64,000 nt of DNA from Tetrapyrgos nigripes (GCA_013368315.1 JAACJM010000179.1:113946-177945), one strand, 5' to 3'; positions 31,287 through 42,848 are shown, numbered from the stretch's first letter. The notes: generated by a model from the letters alone, not told the origin. Numbers and translations are program-made.

Positions 31287-34200
31287 CTACCGTGGAACCT
31301 TTCGTTTCTTCAGCGGAGGCTCCGAAGCGTCCTCTTCTTGACTATCGACATCTTCCTCTCTTCTGCGACTACCACCTGAACGCTCAGGTGCTAGTTCACG
31401 TCTAGCGGCCGACCCAGAGCCGGACGCTGAACTCAGACTGCGATTGTGAGCAGGAACACCATTCCATCTGAGACCAGAAGATACCACTGAAGCGGTATCC
31501 ATCAAATCCATGATACCCTTGAACCCAACCCTTTCACCGTCTGCACCCTCCAGCTTGTCTAGTCTGCGTGCGGCAACTTGGAGTAGTTGGGCAGAAAGCG
31601 TGTCACACGTGTCAATGATTTGTGATCGTGTAATTCGGCGAGAGGTAAAGTCAGCTTTGGCTTGAAGGACCATGCGATTGAGTAGATGAAGATTGGTATG
31701 CTCCACGACGTCTTTTTGAAGGGAGACGGCGTGCTCGGTGTCGCGTGCTATTGGAAGGATCTTCAGAATTTTTGAAAAGAGGAAGAAAAAGACCAACAGA
31801 CCTGTCAATTTTGAGCTCAGGAAATCTCTGTGGTTCCTCAAATACTCCAAGTCATCCTTCAACTTCAAAATCTCTCTCTTCGCTTCTTGAAGGGCAGCGG
31901 CAGGGTTTTGCGTAGACGAAGACACAGAATAGAGCGAGTTCCCGTCTTCTTCGTCTTCCAGCGTTCCACGACCGCTACTACGAGGCAAGTGCTGATAATC
32001 GACTTCCTTTCCTTTGTCTCGGTCTCTGTTTGGCTCCTTCCCGTCTCTAACGGACCTCTCATACTTGGTTTCCATCTCAGTAAGAACCCTTTTCATCTCC
32101 TTCACCTTCTCCGAATCCTTCTCTTTATCTCTCTCATATTTCTCTCTATGCCTTTCCCATCTCTCCCTCTCCTTCTCCAACGACCGAACCTCAATCTGCA
32201 AGTTCGTGATCTCGTCATGTGCATTCTTCAGTTTTTCGAGACTGTCGGTGGAAGTCTCGGACCCTTCTTCTTCAAGCCTGTCGATTTTAATCTGCAACTC
32301 GGCATTGGCAGTTTTGAGCGTGAGGAGCTCCTTGATCTGTGTCTTGAACGCAACCATATGGATATCGTGCTCCCTTTTGAGGGACTCGAAATCGGTTTGA
32401 AGCTCGGATTTGGTGATTTGGAGAGAAGTGATGGTAGACTGCAAGGTAGCGCTGTCGGCTTTGAGTTTGGATAACTCGTCTGTTGGCGAAGGGGATGAAG
32501 TTGTGGGAGTAGAGTTGGAGGAGGAAGAGTCAGCACCGTCTGGTTTGTGTGAGCTGGGATCGACTTGAGACTGAGTTGGAGACTGCGACTGAGATCTGGG
32601 TTGAGATGAGGACTCTGCCTCGGGCTGAGGTTGAGGTTGGGACTGTGTTTGCTCGGTGGAAGGCCCAGATGAAGTCGATTCGTCACCTAACGTCTCCTTG
32701 GTCAAAAACGTATCGTAGGTGTCCGGGCCATAGACTGGAGTCTTCTTCCTTTGATCTTGGTCTTCCACTTCGTTCATGATGACATCCTCGTTCTCGTTCT
32801 CGTTCTCGTTCTGTTTCTCTTTCGCATTCTCTTTCACGTTCTCTTTCACGTTCTCGTTCTCATTTACCGACTCATTCTGCTTCTCTACACTATCACCTGC
32901 CATCGCCTTCCTCTCCTTTTCCAGCGTATCGTTCAACTCCAGGCATTTCCTCCTGAGCTCGGCAACCTCGTGGTTCAGGCTTGGCCCATAAACCTGCAGC
33001 TGAGCGTGCTGAGCAAGTTTCCCGTTGGCTTCCTTGAGTGCATTCGTGGAACGGGAGAGTTGGCCCTTCAATAAGAGAACCATAGCGTGCAGCTTGTCAT
33101 TCTGGTTTTGCATCTCCTCCGCTATTCCTTCACTCGCTTCCATTCTCTCCTGTTCTCGCTGTTGTTCATGTTCATCTCGCTCCTCAAGTGTAGCCTTGGC
33201 GTTTCCCAAATCCTCCTCAAGAGCAGCCTTTTCGTCTCTCAAGGCTTGATACTCTTCTTCTGATTTTCCCAGCGCAATCGTCGCCTTCTTGCACTCTTCC
33301 TCTGACTTGCCCAACGCTTCCGTCACCTTCTTGCACTCTTCCTCTGCCTTGCCCAAAGCTACCGTCACCTTCGTGAGCTCCGCTTCCAACTCGACGGTCT
33401 TTGTTTGTATCTCAATAACTCTCGTGTTGGCTTTCTCGGCCTCCTCTTCCGCCTTCTGAGCTCTGTCAAGTGCTTTAGCCAGAGCCTCCTTGCCAGGGTC
33501 TTGATCAGCAGCTTTTGACGGCTTCGCCGCACCCGCCAACTCCAGGTATTTGGTCTTGATCCCCTCCAACTCCCTCAACCTCTTCCTAAGCTCATCATTG
33601 TCCTTCTTTATCCTGACAGCCTCCTGAGTCAAAGGCTGCACCTGTCCCAAAACCTTCTCTAACGTCTGCGTAGTTTGCCCAAGTTTCTTCTCAACTTCTT
33701 CTTTCGCAGCCTTGGTCCGAGTGAGTTCGTTCTGAGCCGCAGTGAGATCAGCAGTGAGATTAGGGGATGACGATGATTGAGAGGATGTGGCAGCCGATTT
33801 CGCCGAAGCAAGCTCGAGCTTTAATCGCTTGACCTCCTCGAGCGCGCTGGAGAGTCTTTGTTCGTGATCGCAATCGCAGAGGGAAGAGAGGTCGCTGGAC
33901 GCGTCAGAGACAGTTCCGTCCCGGTCCTCCTTGCTGCCTTCCTTTCTCTTCGATTTAGATTTGGATTTACGATGGTCAGTGGGGGCTTTGGAGGGTTCGA
34001 GCTGGAGCTTCATGAAGAACGAAATCAGGACATAACGAATAACGAAATCAGGCTTTCACTCACTACACCATCCACAATAGCCGCTGTCGAGGATCTCTTT
34101 CTCAACGACTTTGACGGAGAATCATCGTCACCACCATTTCCGTTATTCCCTCCTTTACGTTTGACAGCCGCATGAATTGATGCTCCTCCCGTACTCTCGT

Positions 34201-34740
34201 AGAGAAGTTGAAAAACCGAATCGTCGATTTCCAACAAACGTTTGACGCGAAAGTGAAGTTCGTCCCTGACTTTGGAACAGGTTCCACGTCGGTCGTTGCA
34301 AACACGACATCGAACGCTTTTAATGCCTTCTGCGGGAAGGCATTTGGAGTGTCCAGCATTTGAGCAGTATGTGCAGATCTGTAGAAGTAAAGTAGACGGG
34401 ATTTGATATGTCAGACATAGTGACTGTAGGTGAAGACAAGACTAAGACTCACCATGCTTAGACAGTGCTGGTTCCAGATTGTAACATCTTCTTCCGAGGG
34501 TTTTTTCCTGTTGATTTCTTCAACGAATCGCGCACGAAGACTTGGAGATATCGTCGATAGGTTCGGTGCAGTAGCAGTGGCAGGTCCTGCACCACTCGTA
34601 TTCGTATCTGAATTAGTGGTCGAACGAGAGTCGGAATTGGAGATGGAGATGGTCGACGAAGGTACCGCAGTAGTGGAAGTCGATGGAGCTACTGAGGGAA
34701 TCGAAGGTCCAGCTGCCATCATGGCAGTCGTCGTCGACAT
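31287..34740 (-). CDS. Large coiled-coil protein with Zn2Cys6-pattern cluster (member D)
   Basis: Start MSTTTAMMAAGPSIPS at 34740. The Ser/Thr-rich N-terminus is followed by the helix SLRARFVEEINRKKPSEED. After an intron (about 34375-34453) comes the cluster C-TY-C-SNAGHS-C-X10-C-RV-C-NDRRGT-C, which fits the Zn(II)2Cys6 consensus, then LHFRVKRLLEIDDSVFQLLYE. A second intron (about 34017-34070) leads into roughly 750 residues of charged heptad-like coiled coil, interrupted by an acidic/Ser/Gln-rich segment with (NE)n and PQPQ repeats (near 32540-32860). The C-terminal module (VVEHTNLHLLNRM ... RITRSQIIDTCDTL ... GFKGIMDLMD) is shared with members E and F2. The basic tail ends KKRKVPR. Predicted total is about 1,000 residues, probably nuclear. 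It is head-to-head with member E. Confidence 0.82.
31748..31801 (-). other. In-frame 54-nt intron of member D
   Basis: GTCTGTTGG...CCAATAG on the minus strand lies between DFLSSKLT and ARDTEHAV. It is exactly 18 codons and has no stop, so retention would insert a hydrophobic LLVFFFLF-type segment without breaking the protein. Confidence 0.55.
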
Positions 34741-35310
34741 CGCTCCGACGAAACGGGGTGGTTGTAGCTAATTAGGTGCCAAAACTCTCCCCGAGTCTTT
34801 ATATCGAGTGATCACTGCCAAATTCGACCGCCAACTGGAAGATACGAGAGGAAAGAGTGAAACAGCTCTCAGCGGATGAAAGCGAGGTGAGGGAAGAAAA
34901 CAAGAAAGTCAAATTGTCGACTTGTGACTTTGTCAATTCTACAAACTTCTTTACTTCTACCACGCGATGCCGCCTGCCTTCAATGATAATCCAATTACTC
35001 TAAACGTTCTTTCCGGTGGAAAACTCTCCCATCAGAATACCTCTGGCCAGTAATGCTTAAAGAACTCTCAGAAACAACCCCGGATCCAGAAAAACAAGAT
35101 GCAAACAAGATGGCTAAGCAAGCATGTAACGAAAGAGGGTCAGAAGTCTCTAAAGAACGGCGTTCCAAGGGTCCATTTATATTATTGGCTATTCTATTGC
35201 TCTCTCTGTTTTCTCTCTTGGACCACTACGTCGACCTGTTCATCTGGGATCCAGTAAGTAATCCCATCTGTTCTCCGAGACTTTTCTGAGCAAGAACTAG
35301 TCAGTCCAAA
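34741..35310. promoter_or_regulatory. Bidirectional intergenic region between members D and E
   Basis: These 570 bp separate two divergent members of the cysteine-cluster family. An open frame at 35053-35289 (MLKELSETTPDPEKQ, then one hydrophobic segment FILLAILLLSLFSLL) could be a small gene or chance; I do not annotate it as coding. TATATCG lies close to the D start (near 34800). Confidence 0.4.
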
Positions 35311-36426
35311 ATGTCTTCTGTAAACGCTGAAGCAGTGCCAGCAATATCGGAGAACATTTCGAAGCCGGAGCCAATGCAGACCGAGTCCGGTGAATCCACC
35401 AGCGCTATTTTTCGAAGGCTGCTCACTACAAAGTCCAACAAGGACGAGCGCCGTAAATGGGCCGAAGAAAATCCAAACTTCGTATGTTAACGCATCTATA
35501 TCAACACTCCAAAAGTCCTCTGACGTCGAAATTTTCAGCGATGCTCCGAATGCATGAACAATCTTCAAACCACATGCACCCCTCATACCGAAAAAAGTAT
35601 TCGTTGTTCGTTCTGCCAAGGGCGAAAGAAATACTGTTCACGTACCTTTGCCGAGCGTCAAGCGAGAGTGAAAAGACTGATGAAGTTGGACGATCAACAG
35701 TTCAATGAACTGCACGAACAGCTGGAAAAGGCAGGTTTTAATTTCAGAGGTGCTGGTTATGGCCAACGTCGCACCAGGAAGAAGATGGCTGGACCTTCAG
35801 CTCCGTCTGGGGGTACGCCTTCTGCCAGCACTCCTACACGCCGACCAGGTAGACCCCACAAAGACAAAGCCTCGAAAACGCAGTCGGCACCTGCTCCTAA
35901 GGACCAACACAGATCGCGGAAGGTGGTGGTGGAGGTAAGGCGTCCGGCGAGTACCGTCACGGGAAAGAAGCTGGAAAACCTGAAAGAGGAGTTGGTACGG
36001 ACTAGAGAGGAGCTTGAGCAGACTCAAGAGGAACTGGCGGAGGCTAAGGAAAGTATAAACAGTAAGTCCTCCAGTGTCCTTTTTTGTGTAAACTGTTGCA
36101 CATTCACCATTTTAGCGTACAAGACCGAGCAAACGAATATCACCCGCAGGAACATCGCTGAACACACCAACCTCAACGTCCTCAAAACCAGACTTCGTCG
36201 AGCAACGGAAAGCTTTGATGACAGAAACATGACTCGGGGAGTTATGATTGACACTTGCAGGAATCTCTGCGAACAACTGCAGGAGATTGCAGACCGTCAT
36301 CTAGACAACGTTCCCGTTGGATTCTCGGACATTATGGATGCCATGGTGGTTGCCGCTGAGGATGAGGACCAGGAATCTGGAGAGCAGCGAGGTCCGGCTC
36401 AGAAGAGACGAAAACTCGGACAATAG
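35311..36426 (+). CDS. Cysteine-cluster / helical C-domain family protein (member E)
   Basis: Three exons: 35311-35481, 35539 to about 36061, and about 36117-36426. The start MSSVNAEAVPAISE is followed by a short helical N-terminus (FRRLLTTKSNKDERRKWAEE). The cluster C-SE-C-MNNLQT-C-X9-C-SF-C-QGRKKY-C matches Zn(II)2Cys6 spacing. Next come ERQARVKRLMKLDDQQFNEL, a basic Pro/Ser linker with an AT-hook-like RRPGRPHK, and a short coiled coil (LVRTREELEQTQEELAEAK). The C-terminal module reads IAEHTNLNVLKTRLRRATESF, MIDTCRNLCEQLQEIADRHL and GFSDIMDAM, and the tail KRRKLGQ resembles a nuclear signal. This is the clearest example of the family architecture, about 310 residues. A DNA-binding role is inferred from the cluster and the AT-hook-like motif only. 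Confidence 0.82.
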
Positions 36427-36873
36427 ATGGTTATGGGATTTGCTTTGCTGTTTCTTGTTGCTCTTCCAGTGCTTCCTTCATGCTATCTCCATTTTCAATC
36501 TATCTTGTGGCCCTTGCGTGTATCCTCGTCGCTCTCCTTTAATGTCGTTTTTTCAACAGAAATTGATTTGGAAATTGGGGAGGACAATGTTTGGACTAGT
36601 TTGGCAAAACCGTTAGATAGTATGTGGCGTCGTTTGCAATTGCGACTCCAGTCCTGCTGCGACCGTCCTACTCAACCATCAGCTTCCTGCTACGAACCGC
36701 GTTGTCGAAGACTTCAATCCGATGTCCACCGGTTCTCCCAAAACGAAGATGCCAGGTTTTGCAAATGCTCGGGATCCTTTGTTGAATCAGCTGTCCTCGA
36801 TCGATTCAGAATGAGACATCCACTGCGCCCATAAATTCATTGTAGCTGAAACTCTACAAGGACAACAACCATC
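36427..36873. other. Intergenic, possible decayed coding
   Basis: 3' flank of member E. A frame around 36640-36809 reading VVEDFNPMSTGSPKTK and ending in TGA has coding-like composition but no start or splice context. I do not call it a gene. Confidence 0.3.
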
Positions 36874-37412
36874 ATGGCTGAAGTAACTGACACCATCCCT
36901 TCACTTCCAGCGCACCTGGAATCTCTCAAATCCCGATTCATGACCCAGTACGAAGCAAAAGCCACCACTGCACATCGTCGTAAATAGCTCAAAAAATATC
37001 CAGATAACGTACGTCTCACGAAAGCCATCTATAACTATTGTTTCACTTTGATGACCTCCCTGAACAGAAATGCCAGGCTTGCGCCGACAGTGGACAGTAT
37101 TGTACCCCTGGACCGGACAGGCCGACTGCCCTTCGCTGTACGTTCTGCTACCCCGGGTCTTGCTCCAACGTCGCTGCGGAACGGAAGGCGAGAATTTTGG
37201 AGGAGTTGAAGATAAACGATGAAGAGTATCAGGCCCTTCATTCCGCCCTGCTGCAGGAAGGACAGATCACAGATACTGAAGGGCACTATGGTGGGAGGAG
37301 ATATCAAGCGACTCAGCGTTCTGGTTCTTACGACGTAGATGGAGATGTGGATGGGCAGTCTACGGATGAAGACGATGGGTCACAGGTGAGTCAGACGTTC
37401 TCGTTGTCATAA
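36874..37412 (+). pseudogene. Truncated cysteine-cluster family copy (F1) with premature TAG
   Basis: The ATG at 36874 (MAEVTDTIPSLPAHLESL) opens an exon in phase with the family N-terminus, but codon 38 is TAG at 36985-36987. After an intron (about 37009-37067) the cluster C-QA-C-ADSGQY-C-X11-C-TF-C-YPGS-C follows; its last spacing is only 4. Then ERKARILEELKINDEEYQAL and an acidic end DEDDGSQ. The linker and C-terminal module are absent, and the next copy (F2) begins 60 bp later. Either a remnant, or the first half of a fused gene with a stop. Confidence 0.7.
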
Positions 37413-37469
37413 CCAAGGAGGCTGACAGGATGTGAATAACAGATTATAATTGAAGTACCCCGTCGATAT

Positions 37470-38819
37470 ATGGACCTGATGAAAGCGGCTCAGGCAACGT
37501 CAGAGCAACGCATATTGTCTGCTGTTCCTGGTACTGGGAATCCTTACCCTGCTCTCAACCCCATTCCCTTCTCCCTCAAGCGACGATTCGCCAGTGAAAT
37601 GGGTACGAAGGGCAATTTTTTTCGGTACAAGACATGGAGCGCTACACTAGAATCGGGATATGTATGTCTTGCAGTGCTGATTCCTAACCTGACGGGGTTA
37701 TTGACTATCTCTCACAGGCTTGCTCAAGCTGTCCACCTGGACAGTGCTTTGCTGAGGAACAACAAGTTATCTGTCACCGATGTAGTCTGCGCCATAGTGC
37801 GTGCTCGAGAAAGTTTGACGAACTCCGCTTTAGTACGAAGCAGAATCTCAACTTGGATGACCCCACATTTGATGTCCTCTTCGCCCATGCATCTATTGTT
37901 GTCAAATCTCGTCGTCGCTCCGGGTCAGGTCGTAACAACACCGTTGACGTTGCCTTGAGTCAGAAGTCGGCTGGCGCTGCGAAAAGGAAGTACTCTGATT
38001 TAGATCCGAGTCGTGATACTGGCAGCCAGAGAAGAGTCACTCCCAAGCGGGCCAATGCCGAAGCGAGTGCAAGCCTGGCCCAGCAGGTAAGTCTGATCTA
38101 ATGGTGCTGTTGACTTACGAACTTATGTGGTACTCCAGTCCTCAAGATCAATAAGATCAGTGAGACGCACCGTGCCGTCAACATCTCCGTCTTTCTCTCC
38201 CGAATTGATGTACCCGGATGTCTCCTCTTCTACTGTCCGAGAACACTCTCTTTTCGATTCCGACGAAGCGTCTGCCAGTCGTCATCGTCCTGCAAGCGAC
38301 CGTGACGTTAATCAGATTATTCCACCCAGCACCGAAAACCGACAACTGCGAAACAGTCTGAAGAAGCGCCCCGCTCAGCAGCGCGATGTCCTGAGAGTAG
38401 AGAGGTCGCGGGACGAGTTGGAGCGTATGGAAGAGGAACTTAAACAGACTTGCGAAGAACTCGAGCAGATCCAGGATGAGTTCAAAGCGGCTATACGACG
38501 TGAGTCTTTGCTTTCTCTTCTTCTGGAATAGTTTTTCATAGATGCATCGATTTTTCAGAGCGCGAAATCGAGCAAGCAACTACTAGACAGAGGAACATCG
38601 CCGAACAGACAAATCTCACCGTCCTCAAGACTCTACTTCGTCAAGCAACGGATGCCTTCGAAAGCGGGCGCATTACCCAGCAAGATATGGTCACTACGTG
38701 TAGGAACCTATGTGACCAGTTGCAAGAAATTGCTGACCGCCATCTGGTCAACGTTCTTCATGGGTACGATAATGTCATGGATGCCACTGGCATGAAATTC
38801 GCCACCGGGGACATGTGAG
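37470..38819 (+). CDS. Cysteine-cluster / helical C-domain family protein (member F2)
   Basis: Start MDLMKAAQATSEQR. Exon 1 ends near 37602 and a ~117-nt intron follows. The next exon begins with the cluster C-SS-C-PPGQ-C-X8-C-HR-C-SLRHSA-C, one spacing shorter than Zn(II)2Cys6, then NLDDPTFDVLFAHAS. A basic linker with KRKYSDLD and a Ser/Pro/Arg-rich region come next, then a coiled coil (ELERMEEELKQTCEELEQI). After an intron (about 38502-38560) the C-terminal module reads IAEQTNLTVLKTLLRQATDAF, TCRNLCDQLQEIADRHL and GYDNVMDAT. About 390 residues. The blocks line up with member E one by one, so the two are paralogues in tandem. Exon 1 is less certain because the preceding F1 exons could splice into it. 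Confidence 0.72.
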
Positions 38820-39270
38820 GAGCGCTGTCCCGCTCAGAAGAGATGGATAGGGGGGTGAGGCTAGGATGAAGTCGATTAGCAGGTCAAATGTTTGGATATT
38901 CCACTCGTAGTATTTGTTGTTATTGCTGTTCCAATCTCCATAAAAAACTTCAAAGCTCAACGTTTCATTTTACCTTTTTCTCCTCGTATTATACTTTCTC
39001 TTGCAGCGTGTAATGTATCATGTTTGAACTCGCGTTGTTACTGCTGTGGTGTACTTGGTATTTCGGAAAATAGTAATGATTGTTGCTCGCAAACGTCGCT
39101 GACCAATGGCAGTGCCAGCCTGCAGCGCCTTTCATTCAGATGTACCATTCAGAACTCCGCAGACTTCTTAGCTTCCTGTCCTGTACTCCCTCGAGTAGAA
39201 AGACTGTCCCAGACGCAAACTCAAGTCTTCATCGTCATCAGTACAACCTCTACCTCGTTTACCAGTGATT
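38820..39270. other. Intergenic, upstream of HET pseudogene
   Basis: No gene recognised. The end nearest 39270 is probably the former promoter and leader of the HET copy. Confidence 0.35.
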
Positions 39271-40042
39271 CATGCGGCTCCTGAACACAAAAACTCTCCA
39301 GCTGGAGGAATTCTGGACCAACATCCCGCCTTAAGCCATTCTATCATTCTATCTCACACTTGGAAGAAGGAAGTCACATTCCAGGACATCCAAAATCTCG
39401 AGATTGCAAGAAAGAAAGCCGGCTTCGTCAAGGCCGAGAACGCGTGCAGTCGTGCTCGGCGGTACGACTTTGAGTGGATCTGGATAGACTCGTGCTGTAT
39501 CAACAAGGAAAGCAGTGTTGAGCTTTCAGAGGCCCTCAACTCAATGTACCAGTACTACCAGGACGCTGAAGTATGTTACGCATACTTGAACGATGTTTCC
39601 GCGAAAACCCGTCATCGAGATCCTGCATCCCACTTCCGGAACAGCAAATGGTTCAGGAGAGGCTGGACCTTTCAGGAGCTACTCGCACCTTCCTACGTCG
39701 TGTTTCTAGATCAGGACTGGGTCAAAAATGGGACGAGGTGGAGTTTGCGCGATGTCATCGCTGTGACGACGGAATGCGAGGGTTGTTGGCGAGGTCTCCG
39801 TACGAATTTCGGATGTCGGGAGATATCCAAGCCTCTGACGCTGCACGCATACACAATTGGCGACAAATCAGGGTTCTCCTTTGGCAACAACGGTCTGCAT
39901 ATTTGTCTTCCTCTTCAACGTCAGAGCAACGTATCCGTCCAGTCCGATGGAGCCATCTATCATGCCTTCCTGAATTGCAAATGTGCAAAGGATGGCCGGT
40001 ACAAGGCTGCTCCTACGTCTTCAAGCCTACGCCCCACGTTGT
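39271..40042 (+). pseudogene. HET-domain pseudogene, truncated
   Basis: Begins MRLLNTKTLQLEEFW like the intact paralogues, but the codon after NIPP is TAA. The next bases carry an 8-bp tandem duplication (ATTCTATC twice, about 39340-39355) that shifts the frame. It then reads KKEVTFQDIQNLEIARKKAGF, IDSCCINKESSVELSEALN and GWTFQELLAPSYVVFLD. A deletion of roughly 90 codons joins the VIAVTT region to the GLRTNF / LLARSPYEFR region near 39773. Similarity to the C-terminal region fades at about 40040. This is not a functional HET protein. Confidence 0.88.
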
Positions 40043-40987
40043 GACCTCGTTCGTCAGCTACTACGGCTCGGATACATGGAAGCGCAAGCAAGCAAGACCA
40101 AGACAAAACACAGCCGTGGCACTAGTACAAGCGTCAATTGGTAGGTCAAAAGTTATGACATTGTCTAGACCAGACTGATCGTGTTCCCAGACCGCAACAT
40201 TTGCTGCCAACGGTACTACGCGACCTATCCCGCTTTTGTTAAAGACCAACGACCTGCTCAGACTTGTTCAAAGTATTTCAATAATTAGTTGAATCGATAT
40301 CACTCTTAGGAAGAAATTATCCGACCCAGACTCCAGAACGTCCCAGGCTGCGTAGACAGCATTATTAACAATCCCAGCACTAATATTGCCCGAAGATATC
40401 CCCGGAGATTACGAAAACGCTTGCGTTGGCTTATGATGAAAATATTGACTGAGCAATTTATCGAGGTAGTGTAAGTGGTACAGTAGCCATTTGCCATTTC
40501 ATAGGAGCGGAGGAGCAGCGTAGTTGGCCGGTTTCGCTTGAAGTTAGAAGGCGAGCTTGCAACTGTGTATATTATATCCCAATGCACTCCTTTCCGCTTC
40601 ATCTCATCCCAACAAATTTACCATGGTCAAAGTTGTCAAGGGCCCAATGTGCGCTGGTACCGGTGTTGGTTAACCCGACTCCGATTTCTACTACGTAAAA
40701 CACTTCTACTAGGCTGGATTTGGTTTTATTGGCCATGGGCATCGCGGCTGACCTTCTTTTCGATACGTCCTTCGACGTCACGTCCAGTTCCTCTTTTCTG
40801 ATCAGATAACAGGCTTCAAATCCTCTGCATTTCGCGCATTTCTCCCTGACTTTTGTTCTCCTAAGACCTTCAAGAAACACGTCCTCGACGTATAATAGAT
40901 ATCGGTATGTGCCCCTTCACTCCTTGGTTTGCTGGATATGGCAATAACTCAGGAGTTTCTTTATCTGATTTTTTTTCCCCAGTGACA
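40043..40987. other. Intergenic, possible small decayed gene
   Basis: An ATG in good context at 40623 (ACCATGG) opens MVKVVKGPMCAGTGVG. A second segment ending at 40803 (LLAMGIAADLLFDTSFDV... then TAA) looks coding, with a TTCTACTAG acceptor between them. No donor gives a continuous frame, so I leave it unannotated. Confidence 0.3.
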
Positions 40988-42848
40988 ATGCTCAGTAAAA
41001 GTTCGTTCCCGGTCGAGATAGTCGAGAAGATCGTTGAAGAGCATATAATCCAAAATTTTACCTTAAACAAGAAGGAAAACAGAGGGGACAACTCGAAGAC
41101 TGAGCGCAAGGACAAGCTACGCCAAAACAAAGCCCTTTTGTCGCTTGCACTTGGCTGCAAAAGCTTCACTGCTCCAGCGTTAAGGGCTATCTGGCATACT
41201 CTTGATTCTTTGGAGCCTCTTCTCAAGTTGTTGACCAATTCCAAGGTAGATGATCGTACCTATGTGAGTGCCTTCAGCTTAATTCTGTTTGGTACCATTC
41301 ACCGACGAACCAATATAGGACCTAACCAGTAAACCCTCCGAGGCCTCATTAGAACGCTTCGACTTCTACGCTCGCATGGTCAAAAAAATCATCGTCCAAG
41401 GGTCCACCTGGTCTTACCCTTCCAAAAACAGTGTCCTCGTCAGACTCTCCGTCTTTCAGAATCTCTCCCTCGCACGCCCTACACCTCTCCCATCCCTCAC
41501 CTCATCTGAGTGCTCCGCATCCAGCTTCGCTCGGGCGATGATGTTTTTCATTTCTCCTAAGCTTCAAGAAGCTACCTTCCGTTTCGACTCTCAAGCGCAA
41601 TTTCGTATTGAAGGAGCTAGTATGTGGAGATACCTCGATGTCGTCAAGGAAAAATGTCCCGCCTTCCAGAGGCTCGATATCGACATCAACGGCCAAGGTG
41701 GAGGCGGTGTCTTGCGTGTTCCATCCGTCTTTCAATTCGATGATTTGCGACACCTTTCGTTGGTGGGTTTCACTTCGGTGGAAACTATCAGCGCCGAGAA
41801 TGGTCACCTCGTTTCGGAGTTCCTCTCGGGACGTCGTATGGCTCGCTTGGAAAGCTTGAAGCTGGATATACCCAAGTTGGCAATCAAGTCTCGGACTGAG
41901 GAATCGGAATCCGCCTCCAAGTCTCAATCCCAGTCCCAAACGGAGTCGGCGTCAAACCAAGACCCGGATGCACTGCCCAAGTCCTTGAAAGCGTTATCCT
42001 TATCCCTATCCTTCGACGACTACGCAAGCGACATTGCCGTACCTCGCCTGATCCAACTTTATCGCGCTTCTCCAGTCCAATTCTTCCAGCTAACAGGACA
42101 TCAGGTGGACATTGACAAAAACGATATCTTCCAGACCATCGCCTCCAGTCCCAGCTGGTCAGGTCTAGCCACCATAATCGTCCACTCCGACTTTGATTTT
42201 GACATTGGAATGAAGTTGGGAGTGTTTTCGGTGTCGGAGTACATCTCTCCTCTATATGAGCTCCGACAACTCCGCGTGGTGAGGTTCCTGAACCTCTTTA
42301 ATAGGTATAATATTACAAATGACGATATTTGGACGATGTGCGAGGCATGGCCCGAGTTGGAAGAGCCTCACTTTGGATTTACTGGCGGATGTCATTGGAG
42401 ACCCGCCGGAGAATCCTACTGTTTCTTCGTTGATGACTCTGTCTAGAGGTTGTCCAAAGCTGAAGAAAGTTTGTTTTCCGATGGATTTCCACTTCCATGG
42501 GTTTTATGACCATTCGGACGGGAAGGACGAGCAAGAGGATCAGGACGTTTCCCCTGACTCGAATTCCGGACACAAACTCGAGTACATCGAGCTCGCATTG
42601 CAAGAAGAAACCAGCTGGTTCCCAGGTTCATGGATGACGGGGATTCTGCTAAGGTTATGGCCAGTGAACTGCACAGGGTGTTTCCAATTTTGAAAGAGGT
42701 GTTTATTAGGCCTGTTGAAGAATTGAAGCAGCCTTGGGATGATGTTGTGAAAATACTCATGGCGAAGCAGAACGCGAGGAGGAGACCCTCTGGGGCTGGG
42801 CGAGGTGGTCGTGGCGGTGGTGCAAAGAAAGTTGGAAATGCGGAGTAA
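40988..42848 (+). pseudogene. F-box-like / LRR-like protein gene with two frame breaks
   Basis: Exon 1 (40988-41263) encodes MLSKSSFPVEIVEKIVEEHI...ALLSLALGCKSF, an F-box-like start typical of agaricomycete F-box proteins. The intron 41264-41318 keeps frame. Exon 2 runs through long leucine-rich, LRR-like sequence (LRHLSLVGFTSVETI, LESLKLDIPKL). Near 42357-42362 an extra base shifts the frame just before SLTLDLLADVIGDPPENP. A second shift near 42620-42630 precedes FMDDGDSAKVMASELHRVFP, and the end is a Gly/Arg-rich tail (GAGRGGRGGGAKK). With both corrected the protein would be about 600 residues. Function inferred only: F-box proteins recruit substrates to SCF ubiquitin ligases. It may be a recent pseudogene, or sequence errors may explain it. 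Confidence 0.65.

Noticed and set aside
32776..33074. Phe/Ser/Leu-rich plus-strand frames (repeated FSFSF) over member D
   Set aside because: Complement of the (NE)n and KE-rich repeats of the coiled-coil gene; not membrane proteins.
35053..35289. 78-codon frame with a hydrophobic segment upstream of member E
   Set aside because: It has an ATG and one membrane-like stretch, but no supporting splice logic or family; it could be chance in a promoter region.
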